From positions 1 through 58,141 of the forward strand of contig DASTOW010000393.1 of the NCBI GenBank assembly GCA_035762425.1: a DNA stretch of 58,141 nt. The letters are read 5' to 3'. Source of the DNA: AWTP1-13 sp035762425. Lineage in GTDB: Bacteria; Pseudomonadota; Alphaproteobacteria; Rhizobiales; Hyphomicrobiaceae. The notes beneath the pieces were generated by a model. It worked only from the letters and a program-made list of their open reading frames with translations, ran no database searches and had not been told where the DNA came from. Shown here one piece after another: positions 17,416 through 26,684 of the stretch (position 1 is the first letter of the stretch; the number at the start of each line of letters is the position of its first letter). The position numbers and the translations under genes were made by a program.

Positions 17416-18594
17416 ATGAGCCCAGCCTTGAAGACCGCCGCGCTGATCGTCGCCGCCGGCAGGGGAACGCGTTCGGGTGCGCCGCTGCCCAAACAGTACG
17501 CCGCCATGGGCGGCGGAACGGTGCTCGGGCGCACACTCAACACTTTCCTAGCGTGCCCGGCGGTCGATGTGGTGCAGGTGGTGATCGCTCCGGCGGATGC
17601 TCAGCTGTACGCCAGCGCTACTGCCGCCTTTATGGGCAGACTGCTGCCTGCTGTTGCGGGTGCTGCGACCCGGCAGGGCTCGGTCAGGGCGGGTCTGGCC
17701 GCCCTGGTGCCGCATGCCCCGGATGTGGTCCTGATCCACGATGCGGTGCGCCCGTTCGTGGCTGCCAAGACCATAAATGGGGTTCTGCAGGCCCTGCGGA
17801 CCACATCCGCCGCCGTCGCAGCCGTTCCCCTGGCCGATACCCTGAAACAAGCCAACGAGCTCGGCCAGGTCGCCGCCACCTTGGATCGGACGGGCCTGTG
17901 GCGGGCGCAAACCCCGCAAGGGTTCCGCTTTGCCGACATTCTCGCCGCCCACCAAGCCGCGGCCTCAGCCGGCCTCGAGTTCACCGATGATGCGGCGGTC
18001 GCCGAATGGGCGGGGCTCGCCGTCGCACTGGTTCCAGACAGCGCTGCCAACATCAAGCTCACCACCCCCGAGGACCTCGCCATGGCTGACAGCCGTGCCC
18101 CCTTGGTGCCAGACGTGCGCACCGGCTCCGGCTTCGACGTGCATCGCCTGATTGCCGGAGATCACGTCTGGCTGTGTGGCGTGCGCATTCCCCACACGCA
18201 CGCGTTGCTGGGGCACTCCGACGCCGACGTCGGCTTGCATGCTCTGACCGATGCCCTGCTGGGCGCCATCGGCGACGGCGACATCGGCCAGCATTTCTCA
18301 GACAAGGATCCACGCTGGAAGGGTGCCGCCTCGCACATTTTCCTCGCCGACGCCGCGCGCCGGGTACGCGCCCGCGGCGGCGCTATTTGCAATGCCGATG
18401 TCACATTACTTTGCGAGGCGCCCCGCATCGCCAAGTACCGAGACGAGATGCGCGCCCGCATCGCGCAAATCCTGGAGATTGAGGTCAGCCGGATCGGGGT
18501 AAAGGCCACCACCACCGAGGGCCTGGGCTTCACCGGCCGCCGGGAAGGGATCGCTGCCCTTGCGGCCGCAACCGTGATCTTGGGTGCGGGCTGA
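17416..18594 (+). CDS. ispDF: Bifunctional IspD/IspF enzyme of the MEP isoprenoid pathway
   Basis: This is a 392-residue fusion of 2-C-methyl-D-erythritol 4-phosphate cytidylyltransferase (IspD, residues 1-230) and MECDP synthase (IspF, residues 235-392), catalysing two non-consecutive steps of isoprenoid precursor synthesis. IspD motifs include LIVAAGRGTRSG and HDAVRPF; the IspF part has the metal-binding GSGFDVHRL and HSDADVGLHALTDALLGA and the C-terminal GVKATTTEGLGFTGR. Such fusions are typical of alphaproteobacteria. It is divergent from dusB, as usual. A marR-type gene lies between it and cinA, which normally follows directly. Confidence 0.97.
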   Translation: MSPALKTAALIVAAGRGTRSGAPLPKQYAAMGGGTVLGRTLNTFLACPAVDVVQVVIAPADAQLYASATAAFMGRLLPAVAGAATRQGSVRAGLAALVPHAPDVVLIHDAVRPFVAAKTINGVLQALRTTSAAVAAVPLADTLKQANELGQVAATLDRTGLWRAQTPQGFRFADILAAHQAAASAGLEFTDDAAVAEWAGLAVALVPDSAANIKLTTPEDLAMADSRAPLVPDVRTGSGFDVHRLIAGDHVWLCGVRIPHTHALLGHSDADVGLHALTDALLGAIGDGDIGQHFSDKDPRWKGAASHIFLADAARRVRARGGAICNADVTLLCEAPRIAKYRDEMRARIAQILEIEVSRIGVKATTTEGLGFTGRREGIAALAAATVILGAG

Positions 18595-18747
18595 GCCCCG
18601 TCATCCGTAGAAGCGCAGAATTTGCCGGCGCCGGCGTGCCCTTGCGGTCATTGCGCTCCCTCGCCGAATCGCGGCATTCAGGCCAAAGAGTGTGAAGGGT
18701 TATCGGCCCATTAGAGGCCAGAACTCGGGCCAAAGGGATGCGCCCCC

Positions 18748-19227
18748 ATGAACATTATGACAGCGCCTGTCACGGCTGCACCTTCGGGCATCGGCGAGAT
18801 CGCCGAAAGCACCTCCGCTGCGTGTATCTCTACACGGGTGCGCCAGCTCAGCCGCATCATCACACGGGTCTATGACGACGCGCTGCGCCCGCTGGGCATC
18901 ACAGCCAGTCAATTTACCTTACTAACGCAACTGGCCCAGCAGGATGGCATCACGGCAGTCGAGATCGGTCACTCACTCGACATCGAGAAATCCACCCTGT
19001 CGCGCAACCTGAAACGGCTGCTCAACGATGGTCATATTACGATGGACCCGCCGGCCGGCCGCCGCGGCCGCGGCTTGCATCTGACGCCTAAAGGCGAGTC
19101 GGTTATCCAGCGTGGATTTCCCGTTTGGAAGGACGCGCAAAACCGAACCATCCGCGTGATGGGCCCGGAAAGCCGTAGCACACTCGATAATTTCCTGGCC
19201 CAGGCTGAGAAGTTAGCTGCTGCCTGA
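18748..19227 (+). CDS. MarR-family transcriptional regulator
   Basis: This 159-residue protein has a winged-helix MarR domain (residues 27-150): VRQLSRIITRVYDDALRPLGITASQFTLL, then ITAVEIGHSLDIEKSTLSRNLKRLLNDG as the recognition region, and a wing around PPAGRRGRGLHLT. Regulators of this family usually bind small phenolic or oxidant ligands and repress neighbouring genes; the target here is not evident. It interrupts the usual ispDF-cinA adjacency and is closed by its own strong terminator, which suggests an independently transcribed insertion. ATG 18757 is an alternative start. Confidence 0.88.
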   Translation: MNIMTAPVTAAPSGIGEIAESTSAACISTRVRQLSRIITRVYDDALRPLGITASQFTLLTQLAQQDGITAVEIGHSLDIEKSTLSRNLKRLLNDGHITMDPPAGRRGRGLHLTPKGESVIQRGFPVWKDAQNRTIRVMGPESRSTLDNFLAQAEKLAAA

Positions 19228-19259
19228 ACTTTTCTGATCTCTCTCAACTCAGTATCCTG

Positions 19260-19297
19260 CAACGGCGCGAGATGCCCACTCGCGCCGTTGTCTTTTG
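19260..19297 (+). terminator. Rho-independent terminator after the marR-type gene
   Basis: A perfect 11-bp inverted repeat (CAACGGCGCGA at 19260-19270 pairing with TCGCGCCGTTG at 19280-19290) with a 9-base loop is followed by TCTTTT. It lies 32 bases after the regulator's stop and just upstream of cinA. Confidence 0.85.
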
Positions 19298-19317
19298 GGT
19301 CGTCGCGGAGGCCATTG

Positions 19318-19812
19318 ATGTTCGATGAACGTCTGCTACGCGTGGCAGAAAGCCTGCTGGCGACTTGCCGCACGCACGGGCTCAAGGTGGCTACGGCAGA
19401 GAGTTGTACCGGCGGGTTGATCGCCGCCCTGCTGACCGAGATCCCCGGCTCCTCAGACGTGGTAGAGCGCGGCTTCGTCACCTACTCCAACGCAGCCAAG
19501 AGCGAGGAACTCGGCGTGCCCGCCGATGTGATCGCCGCGCATGGCGCAGTCAGCGAGCCTGTGGCCCGTGCCATGGCCGAGGGCGCGGTCGCCCACTCGC
19601 ATGCCGATCTCGCAGTCTCTGTGACGGGAGTAGCCGGCCCGGGCGGCGGTAGCGCCGCCAAACCGGTCGGGCTCGTGCATCTGGGGCTTGCGCGCCGCAA
19701 CGCGCCGACGCTGCACCAGGAATTGCGTCTCGGCGACATCGGGCGCGGGCCGATCCGTATGGCGACGGTCGAGGCGGCGCTGGCGCTCTTGCGGCGCGGA
19801 CATGGAGCGTAG
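19318..19812 (+). CDS. cinA: CinA C-terminal-type nicotinamide-nucleotide amidohydrolase (PncC)
   Basis: This 164-residue protein is the stand-alone CinA C-terminal domain, which deamidates nicotinamide mononucleotide for NAD recycling. It has the family motifs VATAESCTGGLIAALLTEIPGSS (active-site Ser/Thr region), FVTYSNAAKSEELGV and the end motif VTGVAGPGGG. The long competence/damage N-terminal domain of full CinA is absent, as in most proteobacterial PncC proteins. ATG 19318 is preceded by GCGGAGG; the upstream in-frame start lies inside the marR terminator and is rejected. Confidence 0.93.
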   Translation: MFDERLLRVAESLLATCRTHGLKVATAESCTGGLIAALLTEIPGSSDVVERGFVTYSNAAKSEELGVPADVIAAHGAVSEPVARAMAEGAVAHSHADLAVSVTGVAGPGGGSAAKPVGLVHLGLARRNAPTLHQELRLGDIGRGPIRMATVEAALALLRRGHGA

Positions 19813-19945
19813 GTGGGCCTACTGCGATCTCGCAACTCGCCATTGCCCAACAGTACAATCGCGCTTGCTTGCGCGCTGACGCGTTGCCAAACAATGTGGG
19901 CCTCGCCTCGTGCCATCTTCGATCGCCCGCACCAAAGGATCACCC

Positions 19946-20152
19946 ATGGAAGAGACCGCCATTGACCGAGCTGCCATGGGCCGCCTTGCAGAAGCGCTGG
20001 CCTTCATCTGCGGCGCAGAGCATCCGACCACCGTTGCCCTGAAGAAAGCTTCAGAAAGCGGCCTGGAAGGCGACATCAAAGCCGCCCGCACGCTGTTCCT
20101 GCGCCTCAAGCAGAGCGACCGCCGCGCCGCCCTTACCATGCTGCAGGACTAA
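19946..20152 (+). CDS. Small hypothetical protein
   Basis: This is a 68-residue ORF starting at ATG 19946 after an AAAGGATC ribosome-binding site. The product looks helical (MGRLAEALAFICGAEHPTT, then LEGDIKAARTLFLRLKQSDRRAAL) and has no signal peptide or membrane segment. The amino-acid composition is protein-like, so I think it is real, but I do not recognise a family. It converges with hflX; the stops are about 20 bases apart. Confidence 0.6.
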   Translation: MEETAIDRAAMGRLAEALAFICGAEHPTTVALKKASESGLEGDIKAARTLFLRLKQSDRRAALTMLQD

Positions 20153-20173
20153 GGCTCCTACTTGCTGGGAGAG

Positions 20174-21526
20174 CTACGCCAATCCTGCACGCTTCATGTG
20201 GCCCTGGAACTTGCCGCGCACGGCAGGATCGATGCGTACGCGTAGAGTCACGGCCCCGCTCTCCTCACGCTGCTGGTCGAGCACCTCTGCGTTGTCGTGT
20301 AACCAGCTCAAGAGGCGCCCATGCGTGGCCGGAATTTTGAGGGTGAGGATCTCGTCGCGCTCGCCGAGGCGCGCGTCGATGGCAGCAAGTAGGGCATCGA
20401 CCCCCTCCCCGGTCGCCGCCGATACCAGCAGCAGGCCACGGCCGGCCCGCTCGGCCGCACGCTCCGCCTCCTGGCGCGCCGTGGCATCCAGTCGGTCAAC
20501 CTTGTTGGCGACCTCCATGATCCTGGCGTCTGCGGCTTGTGCGTCGATGCCAAGTTCGCCCAGCACATGCTCGACGTCACGGCGTTGCGCGTCCGTCTCG
20601 ACATGGCTGATGTCGCGCACGTGCAGCACGAGATCAGCCGCGAGCACCTCCTCCAGCGTGGCGCGGAAGGCTGCCACCAGCGTGGTCGGCAAATCGGAGA
20701 TGAAGCCGACCGTGTCCGACAGAATAATGCGCCGGCCGCTCGCCAGCTTCACCTCGCGCATGGTCGGGTCGAGCGTGGCGAAGACCTGATCTTTGGCCAC
20801 CACGCCGGCGCCGGTGATGCGGTTGAAGAGCGTCGACTTGCCGGCGTTGGTGTAGCCGACGATCGCCACCACGGGATAGGGCACACGCTTGCGCGCGGCG
20901 CGATGCAATTCGCGCGTTCGCACCACGCCGGCCAGTTCGCGGCGAATGAACTCGATGCGCTCCTGGATCAGACGCCGGTCCGTCTCGATCTGCGCCTCGC
21001 CCGGACCGCCGAGGAAGCCAAAGCCGCCGCGCTGGCGCTCGAGATGGGTCCAGCTGCGCACCAGCCGGCTGCGCTGATATTCGAGGTGCGCAAGTTCCAC
21101 CTGCAGTCGTCCCTCACGGGTGGCGGCACGCTCGCCAAAGATCTCCAGGATCAGACCGGTGCGGTCGAGCACCTTGCAGTCCCACGCCTTCTCCAGGTTG
21201 CGCTGTTGGATCGGGCTTACCGAATGATCGATGATTGCCAGGCCCGCCTGTTTGGCCGCGATCAAGAGGCCAATCTCGTGCACCTTGCCCGAACCTAGCA
21301 ACGTCGCCGGACGTGGCCTGGTCAGGGCAACGATCTCCGCAGCGCGCACGTCGAGGTCGATGGCTCGCGCCAACCCAACGGCCTCATCGAGGCGATCCTG
21401 GGCGGAGCGCGGTTCCGGCCGCCGCGCGGGAGCATTGCCCTCGCCTGTCGGCAGCCGGCGCTCGCCGGGACGCAACGGCGCGATGACCACAGCACGCGTA
21501 ATCGGCCGATGCCGTTCGATGGGCAT
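20174..21526 (-). CDS. hflX: Ribosome-associated GTPase HflX
   Basis: HflX binds the 50S subunit and splits stalled ribosomes, especially under heat or antibiotic stress. The 450-residue protein has the N-terminal HflX domain (ATLLGSGKVHEIG, ERQRGGFGFLGGPGE) and a C-terminal GTPase domain with G1 GYTNAGKST, G3 DTVGF and G4 NKVD. The length is normal. It is 47 bases downstream of hfq and is probably co-transcribed, as in other alphaproteobacteria and in the E. coli hfq-hflX arrangement. Confidence 0.96.
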   Translation of the reverse strand: MPIERHRPITRAVVIAPLRPGERRLPTGEGNAPARRPEPRSAQDRLDEAVGLARAIDLDVRAAEIVALTRPRPATLLGSGKVHEIGLLIAAKQAGLAIIDHSVSPIQQRNLEKAWDCKVLDRTGLILEIFGERAATREGRLQVELAHLEYQRSRLVRSWTHLERQRGGFGFLGGPGEAQIETDRRLIQERIEFIRRELAGVVRTRELHRAARKRVPYPVVAIVGYTNAGKSTLFNRITGAGVVAKDQVFATLDPTMREVKLASGRRIILSDTVGFISDLPTTLVAAFRATLEEVLAADLVLHVRDISHVETDAQRRDVEHVLGELGIDAQAADARIMEVANKVDRLDATARQEAERAAERAGRGLLLVSAATGEGVDALLAAIDARLGERDEILTLKIPATHGRLLSWLHDNAEVLDQQREESGAVTLRVRIDPAVRGKFQGHMKRAGLA

Positions 21527-21573
21527 CCGCCGCTTGCGCGCGCGCTTTGGTTCGGTAAGCGGATCCGAGATGG

Positions 21574-21825
21574 CTATCCCTGTTGGCCTTCGGCCGGATC
21601 AGAATCCATGAGATGCACGGGCTGACCCGGCATGATGGTCGAGATGGCGTGCTTGTAGACCAGCTGCGAGTGCCCGTCACGCCGCAGCAGCACGCAGAAA
21701 TTGTCGAACCAAGTGACGATCCCCTGCAACTTCACACCATTGATCAGGAAGATCGTGAGCGGCGTCTTGTTCTTTCGCACATGGTTCAGGAACGTGTCCT
21801 GAAGGCTTTGGGCTCTTTCGGCCAT
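21574..21825 (-). CDS. hfq: RNA chaperone Hfq
   Basis: This 83-residue Sm-like protein forms a hexameric ring that pairs small RNAs with mRNAs. Both Sm motifs are visible: QDTFLNHVRKNKTPLTIFL with the proximal-face residues and VYKHAISTIMPGQPVHL. The short C-terminal tail is typical of alphaproteobacteria. A 140-bp spacer separates it from the upstream transaminase gene, so it may have its own promoter in addition to read-through from ntrY-ntrX. Confidence 0.97.
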   Translation of the reverse strand: MAERAQSLQDTFLNHVRKNKTPLTIFLINGVKLQGIVTWFDNFCVLLRRDGHSQLVYKHAISTIMPGQPVHLMDSDPAEGQQG

Positions 21826-21965
21826 TGTTGTAGTCCGTTTTTGTTATCTATGGCAGGACCGCAGCAACCGGCACCCTACCCCCAAACGTGCATAAAATGC
21901 AGCGTCGAAGGCCGCCAGACAAGCAGATTCGCTGCACGTTTTCAGGCAAACTGCCTGTTCGTAAA

Positions 21966-22829
21966 TCAGCTGGGCGCGATTTCCGCCGTTGAATGAAATT
22001 CGGCTCTCAGTTTTTGTGTCAGAAGTCCCGGAACGCCATTGCCGATGGCCTGCCCGTCAATGCTCACCACCGGCATGACGGCATTGGTTGCAGAGGTAAT
22101 GAAAGCCTCCCGCGCCGCCTTTGCCTCCGCCACCGTGAACGGCCGCTCCACCAGCTCGATCTTCTCCCGTTTGAGTAGGTCGATGAGAGTCGTGCGCGTC
22201 ACCCCGCGCAGGATGGCATTGTCGACCTGGCGCGTGATGAGGCGGCCCTGGCCGTCCAGGATCCAGGCGTTGGAGGACGCGCCCTCCGTGACATAGCCCT
22301 TGGCGTCGACCAGCCAGGCTTCTTTGGCTCCCGTCTTGCGGGCCGCCTCCTTGGCGAGCGCCGCCGGCAGCAGCATGACCGTCTTGATGTCGCAACGACC
22401 CCAGCGCATGTCCGGCATGGTCTGCACGCCGATGCCTTTCGCAGCAGAGGCCTCGGCTTTGGCCGGCGACATGCTGCGAGCCAGCACGACCAGGGTCGGC
22501 TCCACGTCCTCGGAGGGGAAGGTGAACTCGCGCGGGCCGGCGCCGCGTGACACCTGTAGGTAGACGAGACCGTTGCGCACGCGGTTGCGCCGGATGGTCT
22601 CGCGCATGACCCGGGACAGCGACACAGCCGGCATCGGCGAGCGCAGCGACAACTCGCCGAGCGAGCGAGCCAGGCGCGCCAGGTGGCGCGTCTCGTCGAT
22701 TAGGCGGCCGTCTTTGACCTCGCACACCTCGTACACGGCATCACCAAACTGGAAGCCGCGATCTTCTGCATGCACGCCCGCCTGGCTGTACGGCAGATAG
22801 CGGCCGTTGACGTAGATCACCCGTGTCAT
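21966..22829 (-). CDS. dat: D-amino-acid transaminase (fold-IV PLP aminotransferase)
   Basis: This 287-residue class IV aminotransferase interconverts D-amino acids and 2-oxo acids, for example D-alanine and D-glutamate for cell-wall synthesis. The family start YVNGRYLPYSQAGVHAEDRGFQFGDAVYEV, the PLP-binding Lys in CDIKTVMLLP, and EGASSNAWIL are present; the early DRGFQFGD segment fits Dat over branched-chain enzymes. It begins 13 bases after ntrX ends and is probably translated from the same mRNA. Its place between ntrX and hfq is a known arrangement in Hyphomicrobiales. Confidence 0.9.
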   Translation of the reverse strand: MTRVIYVNGRYLPYSQAGVHAEDRGFQFGDAVYEVCEVKDGRLIDETRHLARLARSLGELSLRSPMPAVSLSRVMRETIRRNRVRNGLVYLQVSRGAGPREFTFPSEDVEPTLVVLARSMSPAKAEASAAKGIGVQTMPDMRWGRCDIKTVMLLPAALAKEAARKTGAKEAWLVDAKGYVTEGASSNAWILDGQGRLITRQVDNAILRGVTRTTLIDLLKREKIELVERPFTVAEAKAAREAFITSATNAVMPVVSIDGQAIGNGVPGLLTQKLRAEFHSTAEIAPS

Positions 22830-22842
22830 CGTTCAACCCAGC

Positions 22843-24240
22843 TCACGCCTGCCGTGCGATTTCAGTGCCGCGTTCCTGCGAGCTGACGCCGAGCGCTCTG
22901 AGCTTGCGGTGCAGAGCCGAACGCTCCATGCCGACGAACTCCGCGGTGCGCGAGATGTTGCCGCCGAAGCGATTGATCTGCGCCAGCAGATACTCGCGCT
23001 CAAAGATCTCGCGTGCCTCGCGAAGGGGCAGCGACATCAGGTGCTCGGCACCGCCGTTGACGGGCAGCGGCACGTTGGAGCCGATCTCGTCTGGCAGCAT
23101 GTTGGCGGTGATGATGGCATCAGGATCGCCGCCCGATAGGATCATCAGCCGTTCGAGGTTGTTCCTAAGCTCGCGCACGTTGCCCGGCCAATCGTGCGCC
23201 TGCAGAACGGCGATGGCATCCTCGCCGATGCGGCGCGGGGCCAAGCCAGACGACTGGGCGACCTGGCCGACGAAGAATTGGATCAGCTCGGGAATGTCGT
23301 CGCGGCGCTCGGCCAGCCCGGGCACGCGTAGCGGCACCACGTTGAGGCGATGGTACAGATCCTCGCGGAAGCGACCTTCCTGCATCTCGCGCTCCAGATC
23401 GCGGCTGGTCGAAGAAATGATGCGCACGTCGACGGAGACCTTGGGCCCGCCGCCGACGCGCTGGAATTTCTGCTCCACCAGCACGCGCAGCACCTTGCCC
23501 TGTGTCTCGAGCGGCATGTCGGCCACCTCGTCGATGTAGAGGGTGCCACCATGAGCTTCCTCGAGCGCGCCAACCTTGCGCGGGCCAGCGTGATCTTCGG
23601 TGCCGAAGAACTCCTCCTCGACGCGCTCAGGTGCCATGGCCGCGGCGTTCAGCACCACGAACGGGCCGTCCTTGCGCAACGAGGCCCCGTGCAGGACACG
23701 CGCGCACAGCTCCTTGCCGGAGCCTGCGCCGCCGCGGATAAGCACACGGCTGTTGGTCGGTGCTACGCGATCGATTGATCCGCGCAACTGGTTCATGGCC
23801 GTCGATTTGCCGATCATTTCGAAGCTGACGACCGATCGCTCGCGCAGCTCGCGCACTTCCCGCTGCAGCTTGGAGGCTTCCAGCGCGCGCAGCGTCACCA
23901 GGAGCAGGCGGTCGGCCTTGAACGGCTTCTCGATGTAGTCGTAGGCGCCGCGCTTGATCGCCGTAACGGCCGTCTCGATGTTGCCGTGCCCCGACACGAT
24001 CACCACCGGCAGGTCGGGATGGGCCTTCTTGATGATGTGCAGGACTTCCAGCCCGTCGAGCCGGCTGCCCTGCAGCCAGATGTCGAGAATGACGAGTTGC
24101 GGCCGCCGCTCCTCGATGGCCTTTAGAGCCTCGTCGGAATCGCGTGCCAGGCGCGTGCGGTGCCCGTCGTCCTGCAGGATGCCCGCAACCATCTCGCGGA
24201 TGTCCGCCTCATCGTCGACGACCAGAATGTCTGAAGCCAT
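22843..24240 (-). CDS. ntrX: Response regulator NtrX
   Basis: NtrX is the partner of the membrane kinase NtrY and controls nitrogen, redox and envelope genes. The 465-residue protein has a receiver domain (ILVVDDEADIR, phosphoacceptor Asp in LVILDIWLQGSRLDG), an AAA+ domain with a modified P-loop GGAGSGKE, and a C-terminal Fis-type helix-turn-helix (GGNISRTAEFVGMERSALHRKL). The region where NtrC has GAFTGA reads GTEDHAGPRKVGALEEA, so the sigma-54 contact loop is missing, as in other alphaproteobacterial NtrX proteins, which are thought to act without sigma-54. ATG 24240 follows GAGGGAGC and is preferred over the upstream start at 24255. Confidence 0.95.
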   Translation of the reverse strand: MASDILVVDDEADIREMVAGILQDDGHRTRLARDSDEALKAIEERRPQLVILDIWLQGSRLDGLEVLHIIKKAHPDLPVVIVSGHGNIETAVTAIKRGAYDYIEKPFKADRLLLVTLRALEASKLQREVRELRERSVVSFEMIGKSTAMNQLRGSIDRVAPTNSRVLIRGGAGSGKELCARVLHGASLRKDGPFVVLNAAAMAPERVEEEFFGTEDHAGPRKVGALEEAHGGTLYIDEVADMPLETQGKVLRVLVEQKFQRVGGGPKVSVDVRIISSTSRDLEREMQEGRFREDLYHRLNVVPLRVPGLAERRDDIPELIQFFVGQVAQSSGLAPRRIGEDAIAVLQAHDWPGNVRELRNNLERLMILSGGDPDAIITANMLPDEIGSNVPLPVNGGAEHLMSLPLREAREIFEREYLLAQINRFGGNISRTAEFVGMERSALHRKLRALGVSSQERGTEIARQA

Positions 24241-24266
24241 TGGCTGCTCCCTCACTCGTTATTCGA

Positions 24267-26684
24267 TCACGCACCACCGCGCGCAGCGGTCGGTACGGGC
24301 TTTTCATGTCCAACGATGCGGCCGGACGAGGCCGCAATCGGCAGGGTGATGCGCATCAAGGCGCCATGCGTACGACCGGGCGCTGGAGGCGCATCCTCCA
24401 GTGAGATCGTGCCGCCGTGCTGCTCAACGCTCTTTTGCACGATGGCAAGGCCGAGGCCGGTGCCTTTCTTGTGTCCCTTGGTGGTCACGTATGGCTCGAG
24501 AAGGCGGGTGCGGTTGTGCTTGGGCAGGCCGGGACCGTTGTCGATCACCTCGATGTCAACGTTGGGACCGTTGCCCCGCACGACCGTCTCGATGCGCCCG
24601 CGCCAGCCTGGCTCCTTGTCCGGGCTCTCGACATAGCCCTGGATCGCCTCTTCCGCGTTCTTCACGAGGTTGTGGATCGCCTGCGAGATCAGCCGCCGAT
24701 CGCAGGACACGATGATCGGCTCGTTGGGAAACTTCTTGTCGAAGGCGATCTCGCTGTTGGCCATCTGGCGATCGAGCACGGAGGCACGCACCACATCGCG
24801 GATATCGTGCTCTTCCATCTCCGGCTTGGGCATGCGCGCAAAGGCCGAGAACTCATCGACCATGCGCGTCACGTCGCCGACCTGGCGAATGATCGTATCC
24901 GTGCACAGGTCAAACACGTCGCGGTCCTCGGTGATCACCTTGCCGTACTTGCGTTTGATGCGCTCGGCCGAGAGTTGTATCGGCGTGAGCGGATTCTTGA
25001 TCTCGTGCGCGATGCGGCGCGCCACGTCCGCCCAGGCGGAGGTGCGCTGCGCCGACACCAGTTCGGTGACATCGTCGAAGGTGAGCACCGAGCCCTCGTC
25101 ACCCTCGCCCTCCGCCTCGTGGGTGACACGCACGGCAAAACTGCGCTCATTGTCGTTGATGGTGAGCGTGACCTGACGCTGTGGCTTGCCGCGGGCATTG
25201 GGATCGGTGCTTTCGACCAGCAGGCCGGCGAATTCAGGCACCGCGTCGGCGAGATGCCGGCCGACCAGCTGGTCCTCCGTCAGGCCAAGCAGCTTCTGCG
25301 CCGAGCGGCTCGCCAGCGTGATGTGTCCGCTGCGATCGAGGCCGAGCACGCCGGCGGAGACGCCGGACAGCACCGCCTCCATGAAGCGACGGCGCTCTGT
25401 GAGCTGGCTGTTGGCGGTGACGAGGTCGGTGCGCTGGCGCTCCAGCTCCTGCGTCATTGTATTGAAGTTCATAGACAGTCGCCGCAGGTCGCCTTCGCCG
25501 CGACGGATCGGAAGCTGCACCGACAAGTTGCCCTTGGCGACCTGCTGCGCCGCGCTGATCAGACGCCGGATCGGCGCCACCAGCAGGCCCGCAAACCACA
25601 ACCCGACCCACACAGCCGCCAGCAGCGCCGTCAGCGAGATCATGAAGTACATCAGGCCGTGCGCAAACTTGAGGCCGCCGCGGCGCTCGCGCAGCTGCTC
25701 ATACTCGGTGACGCCGCGCTCGGTGTTGCGCAGGTGAGTTACGACCTTGGGGCTGACACCACGTGCCACGTAGAGATAGGAGTCGGGATAGTTGCGCAGC
25801 TTGGCGATCGCCGCGACGCGGAAGGTGCTGACCGGCATCAACAGCGGCACATGCCCCTGCTCGGCAACACGGATCAGATGCTCGGGCGGCGGAATGTAGG
25901 GGATGCGCTCGTCCTCCAGCGCCGCCACTTTCACATTGCCCTTGGCATCGACGACGTAGGCCACCGGTAGATCGCGCAGGCCGGCTTGCGCAAACATCAG
26001 CTCGCGGAATTTGCGCGGATCATTGGCGATCTCGGTCGCCGCATCGTCGAGGTCTTTGCCCATGTTGACGATATCCGTGCGGATGACCTGGCCGTGCTCC
26101 TCGAGGTAGGCGTGCGCCACGTCGAGGGAGTTCATTACGATGTTGGTGGTCTGCCGGTTGAACCAGTTGTCGAGCGAGCGCGAGAACGTGGTGGTGGCGG
26201 CGACCGCGAGCAGCAGGGCCGGCAGCGCCGTGATGAGGCTGAACAGCAGTACGATGCGCACGTGCAGGCGCGCGCCCGCCACCTTGTTGCGCCAGGCGCG
26301 CCACAGACCGATTGCCTGCACTGCGATGACCGCCACCATGGCGATCACCAGCAGCAGATTGACGAACAGCACGCCGAGCACGACCTCGTTGCGCGGCATG
26401 ATCGGCGTCAGGCCGGTCAGAATCAGGTAGGTGGCAAGGCCCGAAACCAGCGACAGGCCGACGACCACCGAACCGATAAAGAAAGCCCGGCTACCGGCAG
26501 CGGGTAGGCGCGGACCGCCTTCCTCCAACTGCGGATCGGCCGGTGCCTGGGCATCGAGGTTGGCAAGTTGGCGCAGCCGCTCGATGCCACGCGCCATGGC
26601 GGCCGTAGCCTGACGGCCTATATCCCGCACTGCGGCAATGGCCGTGCCCATCAGTTGGACTGCATTTTCGATCAGCGAATTCAT
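24267..26684 (-). CDS. ntrY: Membrane sensor histidine kinase NtrY
   Basis: NtrY phosphorylates NtrX in response to nitrogen, oxygen or redox cues. The 805-residue protein has several N-terminal membrane segments (around residues 65-90, 100-125 and 145-165), a long periplasmic domain, another membrane helix near 345-375, a HAMP domain (PIRRLISAAQQVAKGNL), a PAS domain and the kinase core with phosphoacceptor His in ARRIAHEIKNPLTPIQL, N-box NLVKNAEEAIQG, DNGPGLP and GTGLGLAIV. ATG 26684 is preferred to GTG 26690. It usually follows ntrC; here it instead faces lptF across a 283-bp gap. Confidence 0.96.
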   Translation of the reverse strand: MNSLIENAVQLMGTAIAAVRDIGRQATAAMARGIERLRQLANLDAQAPADPQLEEGGPRLPAAGSRAFFIGSVVVGLSLVSGLATYLILTGLTPIMPRNEVVLGVLFVNLLLVIAMVAVIAVQAIGLWRAWRNKVAGARLHVRIVLLFSLITALPALLLAVAATTTFSRSLDNWFNRQTTNIVMNSLDVAHAYLEEHGQVIRTDIVNMGKDLDDAATEIANDPRKFRELMFAQAGLRDLPVAYVVDAKGNVKVAALEDERIPYIPPPEHLIRVAEQGHVPLLMPVSTFRVAAIAKLRNYPDSYLYVARGVSPKVVTHLRNTERGVTEYEQLRERRGGLKFAHGLMYFMISLTALLAAVWVGLWFAGLLVAPIRRLISAAQQVAKGNLSVQLPIRRGEGDLRRLSMNFNTMTQELERQRTDLVTANSQLTERRRFMEAVLSGVSAGVLGLDRSGHITLASRSAQKLLGLTEDQLVGRHLADAVPEFAGLLVESTDPNARGKPQRQVTLTINDNERSFAVRVTHEAEGEGDEGSVLTFDDVTELVSAQRTSAWADVARRIAHEIKNPLTPIQLSAERIKRKYGKVITEDRDVFDLCTDTIIRQVGDVTRMVDEFSAFARMPKPEMEEHDIRDVVRASVLDRQMANSEIAFDKKFPNEPIIVSCDRRLISQAIHNLVKNAEEAIQGYVESPDKEPGWRGRIETVVRGNGPNVDIEVIDNGPGLPKHNRTRLLEPYVTTKGHKKGTGLGLAIVQKSVEQHGGTISLEDAPPAPGRTHGALMRITLPIAASSGRIVGHEKPVPTAARGGA

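Noticed and set aside
22843..24240. Missing GAFTGA loop in NtrX as a defect
   Set aside because: This is a known feature of alphaproteobacterial NtrX proteins and does not indicate a broken gene.
24417..25970. 517-residue forward open frame opposite ntrY
   Set aside because: Antisense of ntrY; composition is His/Asp/Arg-rich with no motif.
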